Shown here: piece after piece, positions 1-11,235 of the stretch
How positions within the stretch are numbered: position 1 is the stretch's first letter
Layout of the letters: the number at the start of each line of letters is the position of its first letter
NCBI GenBank assembly: GCA_951812925.1
Contig: OX638370.1
Location: 34,591,948-34,655,947, forward strand
DNA: 64,000 bases
From: Calliopum simillimum
Taxonomy: Eukaryota; Arthropoda; Insecta; Diptera; Lauxaniidae
Reading direction: 5' to 3'
Made by a program: the position numbers and the translations under genes
The notes under the pieces: model-generated
What the model was told of the DNA's origin: nothing
Databases searched by the model: none
What the model saw: only the letters and a program-made list of their open reading frames with translations

Positions 1-469
1 GGGTCACACTGGACATTTTGTTCCTCCATACAAATTTTAAGCTAAAAATCTTTCAAAAAACCAGGGTTTCCCTGTTATCGTTGTTTCACCTTATATTGAC
101 ATGAAATCAACAATTTTTTCAAAGGATGTTATTTGTCCCTATCCATTTTAAATGTGTACCAAATCTCATTAATTATGAATTTTTTTTAGGGCTGGAGCAT
201 CGCTCATTTCCCCAGTAAACCTTATTTATCCTGGCGCTCTCTACATATGTATCAAATCATATTCATATGCGTTAAATATTTTCAGAGATTTGATGAAGTG
301 ATTTTTGTGGGGCCGTGATGCCTCCATTTTTCCCAGTACACATTATTTATCCTGGCGTTTTTTACATACATATGTTCCAAATCTCATCCACGTACGTAAA
401 ATAGTTTCAAAGACATGATGATTTAATTTTTTCGCTCACAGTTGACCTTTCTATGGAAGCACCCATATA
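1..469. repeat. Degenerate tandem units of about 120 bp
   Basis: No gene is seen. The phrase TTATTTATCCTGGCG recurs about 120 bases apart (near 222 and 342). A phrase like TATGTNCCAAATCTCAT occurs near 153, 246 and 370, so roughly three diverged units of one sequence are present. The units hold no open frame of note. The right side runs into a Helentron fragment. Confidence 0.45.
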
Positions 470-960
470 TATTATTGATCAGCGTCACCTATTGAGTCGA
501 TAAAGCCATGCCCGTCTATCCGTTTGTCTGTCTAGCTGGCTGGCTGTCTGTGGAAATATTTTTCACGGGAAAATCAAGCGAAATAACTCCATGAAAGTTA
601 GGTCAACTTATTGAAAATGAGTGAAATCGGTTAAGGGACTCGCCTACCGCCCATACAAAAAATATATTCAAAATGCAACTTTCGGAGTATTTTCCACGAC
701 AATGCAACCAAAACTAAGAACGGTAAGCGAAAGCTATGAGCAAAAACTAGGCAAACTCAGGCAAGAGGGCGTGGCACCTCAAAAAAAATCTCACCCAGAC
801 ACTTAGAACAGTAAAAGCAAGCTCTGAGCAAAAACTAGGTGAACTCGAACAAGAGGAAGTGACAACTCCCATATAAGCACGAGCATCGAAATGCCATACT
901 GAAAATATTTTTTGAGATAATCCAACTTAATTTCACTCGGGCAGTTAAAACGGTAAAGCT
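470..960 (+). mobile_element. Helentron-like element, fragment (copy A)
   Basis: The sequence matches the interior of the better-preserved copies in this window: the GATCAGCGTCACCT block, the CTGGCTGGCTGTCTGTGG block, the CGCCTACCGCCCATACAAA block and two core units with the GGCGTGGCACCTC motif (near 770 and 857). The 5' tip with the TACACCCAGGG signature is absent, and so is the 3' hairpin with CTAG. The 3' side is replaced by a fold-back element fragment. The short open frame inside is chance. Confidence 0.6.
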
Positions 961-964
961 TTCC

Positions 965-1393
965 CCATTTTTTGTTTTTGGCCGACCTCAAATTAAAAAT
1001 TTGGTATAACAAATGTACCATCGAATTAAAGGAAATTTAACAAGGATTTAAAAAAAATTATAAAAGGGTATATGAATGGGACCTTCTTCATACTAAAATG
1101 GCGCCAAAGTCAAAAAATGGGGGAAAAAAATTAAAATATCAACTTTGAAGGTCCAGAACTTTGCGAAATCCTTTTAAACCCTATAAACCATATATACTAA
1201 CTGAAAGCTCTTATAATTAGCTAAAACTTTGTTAAAGAAGTGTTTTCTCTTTTTTTAAACAAGTCAGAAAATCAATTTTAACCCTATAGCTCCTCAGGGG
1301 TACATTTTACACCCCCCTTTTAGAATCAACTTTTTGTTAGCCTCCTCTATCACCTCCCAGAAGCTTCGTAACCTTACGCAATACACCCTGTAT
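965..1393. mobile_element. Half copy of the fold-back element
   Basis: This stretch is homologous to the right arm of the complete element at 39423-40407, including the GACCTCAAA...AAATTGGTA start, the AATGGGGGAAAAAAATTAAAA block, the GGTCCAGAACTTTGC block and the terminal CACCTCCCAGAAGCTTCGTAACC...CACCCTG. Only one arm is present, so it is a truncated copy. Confidence 0.6.
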
Positions 1394-1855
1394 ATCAAGA
1401 GTTTAAGATAATCTTTTCAACTAAAAAACTTTGAATGGGCGTATTTTTTATAAACTTTTATGCAAAAAGAGTTTTCAAAAAACTTACATTTAACATTACA
1501 AAGTTTCAAGATGTTTTTTTAAAGGTCAGTGCGTCCTGAAATTTCGACTCCCAAAAATTCTGATTCTGTGTTTTATAGCGGCATAGAAAATACGTAAAAC
1601 ATACTCTCCTCTAGAAACAGACCTTCTTCCTAAAAGGATCGACGTCTATCAGAGACATTTTCTTAAGGTAATATTGAAGAGTTTGCAGGGTGGCTAAAAA
1701 TCAGTAGAACACTGGAAAATGTAAAATTCTTGGGAATATTAAGACCAATTTTTTTCCTTCGCCGTTTTTCGGAATTCGCAAAAATCAAAATACTGAGAGG
1801 AGGGACTTTGAGTAGAGGAAAAATTTCTTGTGTTTGTTATCTTTCTTTACTATTT
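1394..1855. other. Unassigned AT-rich sequence
   Basis: I see no gene, repeat unit or transposon end that I can support here. The only open frame is short and without recognisable features. Confidence 0.5.
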
Positions 1856-2560
1856 TTATACTCTACACCCAGGGTATATTCACTTTGTCCTTCCGTTTGT
1901 AACGCAGAGAAGGAGGCGTGGCAGATATAGAAAAGTATATATATTCTTGAGCAGCGTCACCTCATGAGTCAATATAGCCATGTCCGTCTGTCTGGCTGGC
2001 TGGCTGGGTGGCTGGCTGTGTGTTGAAATACACTTTTTGGGAAAACGGACACGCCTACCGCCCATACAAAAAATATATTCAAAATGCAATTTTAGGAGTA
2101 TTTTTCACGACAATGCAATCAAAATAAATACTAAAAATTGTAAGCACAAGCTCTGAGAAAAAACTGAGCGAATTCGGACAAGAGGGCGTGGCACCTCCCA
2201 TATAAGCAAATGCTTAAAAACGCTATACTGAAAGCGTTTTTTGAGATATTCGAACCAAATTTGACTTAGACACTAAGAATCATAAATTAAAGCTCTCAAC
2301 AAAAATTGAGTGAAATCGGACAAGGGGGCGTGGCACCTCCCACATAAGCAAAAGTTTCAAAATGCTATACTGAAAGAGTTTTTTGAGATAATCCAACCAA
2401 ACTTTACTCAGACACTAAAAACTATAAATGCAAGCTCTGAACAAAAACTGGGTGAACTCGGACAAGAGGGCTTAGCACCTCCCATAGGAGCAAAATTTGA
2501 AAAATACTGCAGTGTAGGGTATTAAATGTTTGGCCAGGCCAAATTTTACACCCTTACTAG
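1856..2560 (+). mobile_element. Helentron-like non-autonomous element (copy B), near complete
   Basis: The 5' end carries TATACTCTACACCCAGGG, followed by the conserved GTAACGCAGAGAAGGAGGCG and GCAGCGTCACCTCATGAG blocks. Three core units of about 140 bp follow, marked by GGCGTGGCACCTCC near 2187, 2327 and 2471. The 3' end has a subterminal GTGTAGGGTAT that is the inverse of the 5' ATACYCTACAC, then the hairpin TTTGGCCAGGCCAAA, then CTAG at 2557-2560. A 3' hairpin followed by CTRR, no TIR, and T/T flanks are Helitron/Helentron hallmarks; subterminal inverted repeats plus tandem core repeats resemble the fly INE-1/DINE-1 type. It encodes no protein and would depend on a helicase supplied elsewhere. 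Confidence 0.7.
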
Positions 2561-4424
2561 TTGCATTTGTTGTTGCTTATGCACTTGAAATTTTACTACC
2601 ATCTTGCTTGTGCACTTAAAAAAAATGTAGGTGCGTGTAACTTTTAACATTTTTTTACATTTTCCACAATTTACGACCTTGTTGTATGTGCTTATTTCAT
2701 TTGTGTTTCCACTAGCCTACGAAATCTGATAATTATCAATTTCATGCACCTCATACGGGATGAGATTCTTTCCCAAACACTAACGCTCTTGAAGACAGAG
2801 GGACGTTAAGGCTTTAAATGATCATTTAAAATGCATTCAGATAACAATACTCCAGAAGGCTGTTTCTGTAGAAGTCAGATCTTATAGTTCTATAATTCCA
2901 TAATGCAATTTTAGTTCTTTGAAATTACTACTTCCAACTAAAACTTGAAATAATTACTTTTTATACAAACGCCAAAAGATAAAAATTACACATACTCGTA
3001 TATAAATTTAAAAAAATTCTGTCACAAACAAACGTCTTATCTAAATTAAAGCTTTGTTTGTGTACCTTGATTTGACAGACATACGTATCATACTAAGAAT
3101 TTAGATTATTTTTAGCTAAAAATAATTCTAAAATTTTTAGCAATCAAAAGGTGTCAAAATATCATCCAAATATATGAAAGATAATGTGTGAATGAAAAAT
3201 GTTGGATTTATGAAATAAAAACAAATTAACTGGGAAGAAAGAATTTTGTAAAAAATTAATCTTCTGAATACCAGACTGAAAGCTTTTACAAAAGTATATA
3301 TTTTTTTTTAAATTGTATATCAAATCAAACTTTCGCAGTTTACCTAAGAAAAAATTATATTTCTTAAAAGCTGCACAAAAACGCAATATGAAATTGACAA
3401 AATAAACTCTAAAATCTTTAATTTACCCAATGCTGATAATCTTAACACGGGCAAGTATGACCAACTATTCAAAAACTATCGCGAAATTCATTTTTAAGAA
3501 AAAAACCAGAAGTATGGGTTTCTAATCATTAATTAATTGTCTATACACGCATTTCTTTTGAATTTGCCTGAGTTGCCCAAAGGTTTCAATTTTCGCAATT
3601 AAGAACAATGATGCCAGACACTCATTATCAAGTGACTAAGTAGTATTTAGCACTTTGTAACTTTTTCCTCATATGGACTGTAGGGATTATACCTGCACAA
3701 TTTCACTAGAATACATACAATTGCCTAAGTATCACCTAACTTAGTTATGTGTCCGTCGTACGACTTACATTTGTTCATTGTTGTCATTTTGTTAATGTGA
3801 TTATCTCTTAAAGCTTTGTTTCATTATGCGGCTATGTTTAATGAACACAAATTAATGCATCAATTAGAGTGTGAATAATTAAACAGAATAAAATGAATTA
3901 GAATTCTGTCGCACTCCTGTTCACTCGCCACATTTCATTACAAACATATTTGTCTATTTATTCATTTATTTATTAAATTATTAATTATTAAATATGCCGG
4001 CACGTAAAATGTTGCGAAGACAGACATACCTTTGATGGTAAATCAATAGACAGATTAACTATAAAAACAACAAAAACAAAAACAACTGCAATATGAACAA
4101 CCATCATAATTAAGTCATAATAATTATGTAATTATCTGCCAGATACATTTGTTTGTAATGAAGTGAAATCTGCTTAGGTATATATGCATGCATGTACTAA
4201 GTATGCACACATTTTTGCCATATAAATACACACAGATATTTACAAATATTAGTGATCATATAAAAACTTTTCACGAATGTAATAAATTTAAAAACAAATG
4301 TACTTTTTGATGTACTTTTTGGGTGTTGAGCACACAAGACTTGTATTAAAATCACCTTCTGATGGAAATTAATCTGAAAGTGCTCACAAAGAGTCTGCCG
4401 CGATTGTGTTTAAGTAAAAAAACA
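2561..4424. other. Unassigned AT-rich sequence
   Basis: About 1.9 kb with no supportable coding exon, RNA gene or transposon end. It contains only short A/T runs and scattered short open frames. Confidence 0.5.
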
Positions 4425-5794
4425 AAACAAAAAAAAAAAAAAAAACAAATTGTACTGATAAAAATACAATTGTACTAAAAAATTACAACTGTACAATGAT
4501 GCACTAAACAGTAAAACCTTAATAAAAAAATTAAATTAAATTAAAAAGTGCGAAAGAATGCAATTGTACTTAAAGAAGTACTTTTTTGCATTTTTTCTAA
4601 GAATAATTCTGCTGAAATAGTAAAATTTACTTACGTTGAAAAAATACAATATGTATACTTAAAAAAGGTTAATTTAACTGGTGAAGTAAAATTTTAATGA
4701 AAAAATAAAATTGAACTTTAAGTACACTTTTACTGAAAAAGAGAAATTTTATTCAAAAAAGTATTTTTTTACAATATATTTTTTAATCATAATTGTGCTG
4801 ACAACGAAAAATTTTACTCAGAACCAGTAGGTACAGTGCAGAAAGTGCAATTGTACTGAACTGCTACAAAAATTAATAAAAATATAAAAAGTTCATTTGT
4901 ACCCACTTGAAAAGTGACAAAATATCAACAATTGTACTGAAAAAGTAAAATTTTAATGAACAAATTGAATTGAAGTCAAGGAATTGCACTTGTACTAAAA
5001 AAATGCAATTGTACTAAAAAAAGTACGTTTTGTGTACTTGTTTAAGTAGGTACAGTTGTGCTGGAAAAGAAAAATTTTACTTAAGAATCAGTGCAGCGAA
5101 GAATATGTAATTGTACTGAAAAAACACAATTGTTCTTAAAAAGGTACAATTATACAAAAAAGCACAACTATACAATCAAACAAAAAAGTACAATCGTACC
5201 GAAAAAATTTAATTTTAATAAAATATAGAAATAAACTAAAGAAAGTACACTTGCACTGAAAAAATGCAGTTGTACTTAAAAAAGTATTTTTTGCGTATTT
5301 TTTTTTAAGTACAGTTGTGCTGAAAAAGAAAAATTTTACTTAAAAACCAGTAAAGTGCTGAAAGTACAATTGTTCTAAGTTGGCAGGTATTGTTGTGCTG
5401 AAAAAAAAAAAAAAATTTACTGAAGAATCAGTGCAGTGAAGAAATTGTAATTGTACTGAAAAAACACAATTATACTTAAAAAGGTACAATTATACAAAAT
5501 AGTACTACTATACAACTAAACAAAAAAGTACAGTTATACCGAAAAAACTAAATTTTAATAAAAAAATAGATTAAACTAAAGAAATTACACTTGTACTGAA
5601 AAAATGCAGTTGTACTTAAAAAAGTATTTTATGCGTATACTTCCTTTAAGTACAGTTGTGCCGAAAAAGAAAAGTTTTACTTAAAAACAAGTGCAGTGAT
5701 AAAAGTAGGTACAATTTTTCTAAAAAAACCACAATTGTACTGCAAAAAAGTACAATTGCACTGAAAAAAAAAAGTACAATTGTGCTGAACAAAA
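4425..5794. repeat. Degenerate GTACAATT / CTGAAAAA repeat array with 340-bp higher-order period
   Basis: The region is built from variants of a roughly 20-bp phrase such as CAATTGTACTGAAAAA, in both orientations because CAATTG and GTAC are self-complementary. A longer period is also visible: the block beginning AGAATCAGTGCAG occurs at about 5084 and again at about 5424, exactly 340 bases later, followed in both by the same order of subunits. Open frames within it are artefacts. The array ends at the mariner insertion. Confidence 0.75.
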
Positions 5795-5796
5795 TA

Positions 5797-7099
5797 AAGG
5801 GTGTTTTTTTAGAGGTTTGTTTTTTGAATAGAGATAAAACTGGCATTTTGTGGTCATATCTGGCAACTCTAATGTCATTTATGTTCAGTTTGGTTTGCCA
5901 TTTTATCTTGAACAGGTTGACAAAAGAACAACGCTTGCAAATCGTGCAAATTTATTTCGAAAATAATGGTTCAATTCGCGAAGTTTACCGCAAGCTCCGT
6001 CCATTTTATGGTCGACATAATCGTCCATCAGAGCAATTAATTCGGTTAACCATGGATCGTTTTCGCACTACGTTTACTCTATGTGATAATACGCATCCGC
6101 AGAGACGTCGAACAGTGCGCACCGAAGAAACAATTGCCGCTGTAGAGCAAAATGTTGAAGAAGACCCGAATGAATCGATTCGCCACCGTGCACAGCAATT
6201 GGAGCTTTGTCCATCAACTTTATGGAAGATTTTGCGCAAAGATCTTGGCTTGCGACCTTACAAGATCCAGCTTGTGCAAGAATTAAAGCCGCGAGACCAT
6301 GCAATGCGTCGTGATTTTGGTGTATGGGCCGAAAATGAGATTGATCTCGATGCTGATTTTCATCGCAAAATTTTGTTCAGTGATAAGGCTCATTTTTGGT
6401 TGAATGGCTACGTCAACAAGCAAAATTGCCGCATTTGGAGTCAAGAGAATCCACATGAGACCCTTGAGACGCCATTACATCCACAAAAACTGACTGTTTG
6501 GTGTGCTCTATGGGCTGGTGGAGTCATTGGGCCATACTTCTTCCGAAATAATGCTGGAGAGTCAGTTACCGTTAATGGAGACCGGTATAGAGCCATGATA
6601 ACCGACTATTTTGTTCCCGAATTGGATGGCATGAATGTGAATGAGTTGTGGTTCCAACAAGACGGCGCTACATGCCACACAGCGCACGTCACAATCGATT
6701 TATTGAAGGAAACATTCGATGAGCGCATAATTTCGCGGAATGGACCTGTCAATTGGCCACCAAGATCGTGTGATTTGACACCATTGGATTATTTTCTTTG
6801 GGGATATGTGAAGTCGCTCGTCTACGCCAACAAACCAGAAACGTTAGGGGACTTGGAAGCCAACATTCGTGGCGTTATTGCCGACATACGGCCCCATATG
6901 CTCGAAAAAGTGGTTGAAAATTGGACCTGTAGAATTGGCTTTATTCGAGCCAGCCGCGGCGGCCACATGCCCGAAATCATATTTAAACATTATTGGCATA
7001 AAATTATCCTTCTAATAAAGCCAAATTGATGGACATTAAAACGATTTTCTTGTGTTTTATTTCAATTCAAAGTTCTATACCTCTAAAAAAAACACCCTT
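5797..7099 (+). mobile_element. Complete mariner-type (DD41D) DNA transposon
   Basis: Both ends carry the inverted repeat AAGGGTGTTTTTTTAGAGG (the right copy has one extra T). The element is bounded by TA at 5795-5796 and 7100-7101, the target duplication expected of the Tc1/mariner superfamily. It is 1303 bp long, the usual size for an autonomous mariner, and holds a single long transposase frame. Subterminal sequence on both sides is AT-rich and non-coding. It sits at the edge of the GTACAATT array, so it is younger than the array. Confidence 0.88.
5872..7029 (+). CDS. Mariner-type transposase, DD41D spacing
   Basis: The frame is uninterrupted and encodes 385 residues from the ATG at 5872; an in-frame ATG at 5881 is an alternative. 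The frame stays open upstream to 5656, but that part lies in the flanking array outside the left TIR, so it is not part of the gene. The N-terminal third, after RLTKEQRLQIV, looks like paired helix-turn-helix DNA-binding modules. The catalytic core shows three aspartates: in FSDKAHFW, in QQDGATCHTA, and in the last D of CDLTPLDYFLW. Forty-one residues separate the second and third, hence DD41D rather than the classical mariner DD34D. This spacing is known from the rosa-type group first reported in Ceratitis. The protein would cut and rejoin the element ends in the nucleus. With both TIRs intact and no stop, it may be active or recently so. Confidence 0.9.
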   Translation: MSFMFSLVCHFILNRLTKEQRLQIVQIYFENNGSIREVYRKLRPFYGRHNRPSEQLIRLTMDRFRTTFTLCDNTHPQRRRTVRTEETIAAVEQNVEEDPNESIRHRAQQLELCPSTLWKILRKDLGLRPYKIQLVQELKPRDHAMRRDFGVWAENEIDLDADFHRKILFSDKAHFWLNGYVNKQNCRIWSQENPHETLETPLHPQKLTVWCALWAGGVIGPYFFRNNAGESVTVNGDRYRAMITDYFVPELDGMNVNELWFQQDGATCHTAHVTIDLLKETFDERIISRNGPVNWPPRSCDLTPLDYFLWGYVKSLVYANKPETLGDLEANIRGVIADIRPHMLEKVVENWTCRIGFIRASRGGHMPEIIFKHYWHKIILLIKPN

Positions 7100-7101
7100 T
7101 A

Positions 7102-8904
7102 CATTTGCACTGATAATGCCATTACTAATTAGTACATACATACATAAATGCATACATATGTTATTTACTTAATACAACAAGGCGCAATTATATATTTAAT
7201 ACTTAATTTGCTTTTGCTTTTCTTTACTAATCACCCAGAGTAAAATTTGCTGGCATCCGTCATTTATACTTTCGCTTTCAATATCAACGCTTTGCGTCGC
7301 CTTCTGTGCATAACATTTAGCCATAATTTGCTTTTTCATTAGTTAATTGAAGCCTTCGGTTTTAAAAGGAAAATCATTTATTAATAGGACATTCACGGTT
7401 TTTATTTTCTATTGTTTTCAATTTTATTATGATTTATTGATTGAATTTTTAATTAATAAATGGAAAATTAATTTCAATTGACGCGTTTTACACCAAAAAA
7501 GATGGATTATTTCAGTAAGGAATATGAAAATTTGCTAAAAGCAATCAAGTGTATTAACTATATAATGCATACTTTGCAAAAAATATACCTACTTAAATAC
7601 CACATGCAAAAAATCCAAAAAATTATAAACAAAGCTTGCTATAAACTCATAGAAAGTTCGCTTCTTTTTGAAAACAATATAACTAAAAATGAGAAAGGAA
7701 ATGAAACGATGACATCTCTTTCAGTTTTATTTGAACAGATTTAACTTGCTTAGTAAGAAACTATTAACGGTGAGATAATGGATATAGAAAAAGTCCTGGC
7801 AATAATCGCTGGAGCAAAGAATAAATCGAAATGTTGTAGAGACTTGAAGGCATTAGTAAGTCATCATTTACATTGAAGTAGTTGTGGGGAGGTCTTTTGC
7901 TTCGGACAAGAAGAATAAAAATTCATACAAACTGATACAATATAAAGCAACAAGTGAGGGTTGGAAATTACTTTGAAACTTTTGGAGTAATAAGAGAAAC
8001 ACAAACTCCTAATCAGCATGTATTTTTTTTAAACTTAAATTGTGCAAAAAATTGCCATATCATTAGCAAAGTAATAAGTATGTTAAATTTACAATAAATG
8101 ATAAATGTGTACAAATATCGTGTGTGTGTGACATTTATAGCGAATAGCAGTTGGCAATTTTAATAATTGCAAATAAAAAAAAAATAAAAACACAAAACAT
8201 TGCGTTATCAGCACTTTAATCCAACATACATTACGAGTACTTTCATCAATATACATTATATGAATGTCAATATTATTGTTGAAAGTTTTTTAAACGGCAA
8301 CACTGAGAAAAGAAGTATGAAATTTATTTTTGTTTTTATCTCTTATGTGAGAAGTGATAAGAGAAATGTGTGCTACTCGTAGATATAAGATAAGGAAACT
8401 CTGCACAAATATTTATTCGATTGTTTAATGCAAAACATATGGTGAATAACAATGCACAAACTCAATTAAAATGTATCTAGCTTACAAATTGGAACATACT
8501 TTGGTTTGACACTCTTTATGCCGATGTTTCCCAACGTATATTCCAGTCCAATATTTAACATTGTACAACACTTCGCTTCATCTCACTCTCGCTTGCCTAC
8601 AGACTATGTAACGAAATGTGATGCAAATATTCGTCTCTCGTTTCAAATTGCTCATTTTATGGAAAAATTAAAGGTACTAGATTTTTGTAGAATACTATCG
8701 AAAGCTAGCAGATTTTAGTATTCTGTGTGAATTTTTCTACACAACGATAATACGGGGCGAAATTGGGAAAAATTGTAACGTTTACACAAAAAAAAAAAAA
8801 AAAAAACATTTACAAATATCTCGCGGAACATATATTAAAACAGTTACTCTGGCAATTGTGACAACAGAAGGAGTCAAACTAAAAGAATATAATAAATACA
8901 TAAT
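7102..8904. other. Unassigned AT-rich sequence
   Basis: No supportable gene. A short 88-codon frame near 7478-7744 has no recognisable domain and A/T-driven composition. The phrase AAAGGTACTAGATTTTTGTAG near 8670 is echoed as AAGGTACCAGATTTTAGTAG near 11283, on the far side of the satellite that follows. Confidence 0.5.
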
Positions 8905-11235
8905 TTATCAAAATTTCTCGACTTTATCAACATTTTTCGGCTCAGCCGTCATATCTCGACTTTATCAACATTTTTCGACATTTTCAACACTTTTTGAATT
9001 TATCAACATTTCTCATCTTTATCAAAATTTTTCGATCTTGTCAGCAATTTTTAAAATTTTCAACTTTATCAATATTTTTCGATTTATTCACCATGTTTTG
9101 ATTTGATAAAAATTTTTCGATCATATAAATAATTTTTAAATTTTTCAAAATTCGTGTTACCTACTTCTCAACATATTACGACTTTACCAATATTTTTCGA
9201 CTTCATCAACATTTTTCTATCTATTCAGCATTTTTCGACTTTATCAACATTTTTTCGACTTTATCAACATATTTCGACATCATAAACATTTTTCGCCCTA
9301 TTCAACGTTTCTTGACTTTATCAAAAATGTTTCGTCCATATTAATAATTTTTGAATTTTACTATCATTTCTTGACTCAATCAACACTTTTCGACATTTTC
9401 AACATTTTTAAATTAATCAACATTTCTCAACTTCACCAACATTTTTTGATCTCCTCAGCAGTTTTTGAAATTTTTTGCATTTTTGACTTTATCAATATTT
9501 CACAACTTCATCAATATTTTTCGACCTATTCAGCATTTTTGACTTTATCAAAATTTTTGAACCATATCAATAATTTTTGAATTTTTCAAAATTTGTTTTC
9601 CTTATCAACATTTTTCAACTTTACCAATACTTTTCGACTTGGTTAACATTTTTCGACATGTGTAACATTTTTTGATCTTATAAACATTTCTCAACTTCAT
9701 CAACATTTTTCGTTCTATTCAACATTTTTGGACTTCATCAACATTTTTTTGACTTTATCAACAAATCTCGACATCATCAAAATTTTTCGCCCTATTCAAC
9801 GTTTTTTGACTTTATCAAAATGTTTCGGCTTTATCAATAATTTTTTAATTTTCAACATTTTTTTAACCTTATCAACTTGACTTTATAAACATTTTTTGAC
9901 TTAACTATCATTTCTTGACTTGATCAACATTTTTCGACTTCATCAGCATATTTCGACATGTTCAACATTTTGACTTTATAAAGATTTCTCGACTTCATCA
10001 ACATTTTTCTATCTATTCAGCATTTTGCGACTTTGTCAAAACTTTTAGGACTTAATCAACATTTTTCGACTTCATCAACGTTTTTCGCCCTGTTCAACGT
10101 TTTTTGACTTTGTGAAAATGTTTATCAATTTGACTTTATCAACATTTTTCGACTTTTCTATTATTTCTCGACATAATCAACACTTTTCGACATTTTCAAA
10201 ATTTTTTGAATATATCAACGTTTTTCATCAACTTCATCAATATTTTTCGACCTATTCAGCATTTTTTTGATTTTTTCAAAATTTAGTTTCCTTATCAACA
10301 TTTTTCGACTTAACGAATATTTTTGGACATCATCAACATTTTTCTATTTATTCAGCATTTTTGGTCTTTATAATTATGTTTTCACTTTATCAACATATCG
10401 TGACTTCATCTACATTTTTCGCCCTATTCAACGTTTTTGATTCTATCAAAATGTTTCCTCCATATCAGTGCTGGGCACCAATTAATGTAACTTATTTTTT
10501 GTCTCGTTTTATCCTATATGGAAAGATACGCAAACAGTCCTCTCTTTGATACGAAGCTGTCCTCGGGCTGCGTTTTGCCCAGCACCGCTCCATATCAATA
10601 ATTTTTGAGTTTTTCAACATTTTTTGATCGCATCAACATTTTTCGACTTTACCAACATTTCTCGACTTTATCAACATTTTTCGACTTTACCAACATTTCT
10701 CAACTTAATCAACATTTTTCCACTTTAACAACATTTCTCGCTTTTAACAACATTTATCGACCAATTCAAAAATTTTTGAATTTTTAAAAATTTTTCGACT
10801 TTACCAATTTACCATTCTCGATTTCATTAACATTTTTTTGACTAATCAACATATTTGGAATTTACTAAAATTTCTCTACTTCATCAACTTTTACATTTTC
10901 AAAATTTTTTTTTAATTTTTCAACATTTTTCGACCTATTCAACATGTTTTGACTTTATCAACATTTGTCGACTTTATCAACATTTTTCGACATTAACAAA
11001 AATTCTCAACTTCAACAACATTTGTCAACCTTTTCAGCACATTCTGAATTTATCAATATTTTTTGACTTTATCAACATTTCTCGACTTCATCAAAATTTT
11101 TCAACATTATCAGCAAATTTTGATTTTTAAAATTTTTTTGGCTTCATCAACATTTTTCGACTTTACCAACATTTCTCGAATTCATTAACATTTTTATCCT
11201 GCTCAACATTTTTTGATTTTATCAAAATTATTCGA
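8905..11235. repeat. Degenerate satellite, unit like CATTTTTCGACTTTATCAA
   Basis: About 2.3 kb consists of head-to-tail variants of a unit near 18-20 bp whose core is TTCGACTTTATCAACATTT. Units vary by substitutions and small indels. Some longer phrases (TTTCGCCCTATTCAACGTTT followed by TTGACTTTATCAAAATGTTTC) recur several times, which suggests a higher-order unit of a few hundred bp. All open frames (Phe/Ser/Thr/Ile rich) are products of the repeat. It is interrupted by a 122-bp hAT-type insertion. Confidence 0.85.
10466..10587. mobile_element. hAT-type MITE, 122 bp, inside the satellite
   Basis: The ends are CAGTGCTGGGCA and, inverted, CGGTGCTGGGCA. They are flanked by an 8-bp direct duplication CTCCATAT at 10458-10465 and 10588-10595. 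Short TIRs starting CAG/CGG plus an 8-bp duplication are the signature of hAT elements. The interior is non-coding, so it would need transposase from another copy. It splits the satellite cleanly, so it is younger than that stretch of the array. Confidence 0.8.

Noticed and set aside
5656..5871. N-terminal 72-codon extension of the transposase frame
   Set aside because: It crosses the left TIR into the flanking GTACAATT array and is Lys-rich repeat translation; the true start is at 5872 or 5881.
6006..6304. Minus-strand frames within the transposase
   Set aside because: Shadows of the mariner transposase gene.
8858..11130. Several + strand frames of 60-91 codons
   Set aside because: Products of the TCGACTTTATCAA satellite; composition is entirely repeat-driven.
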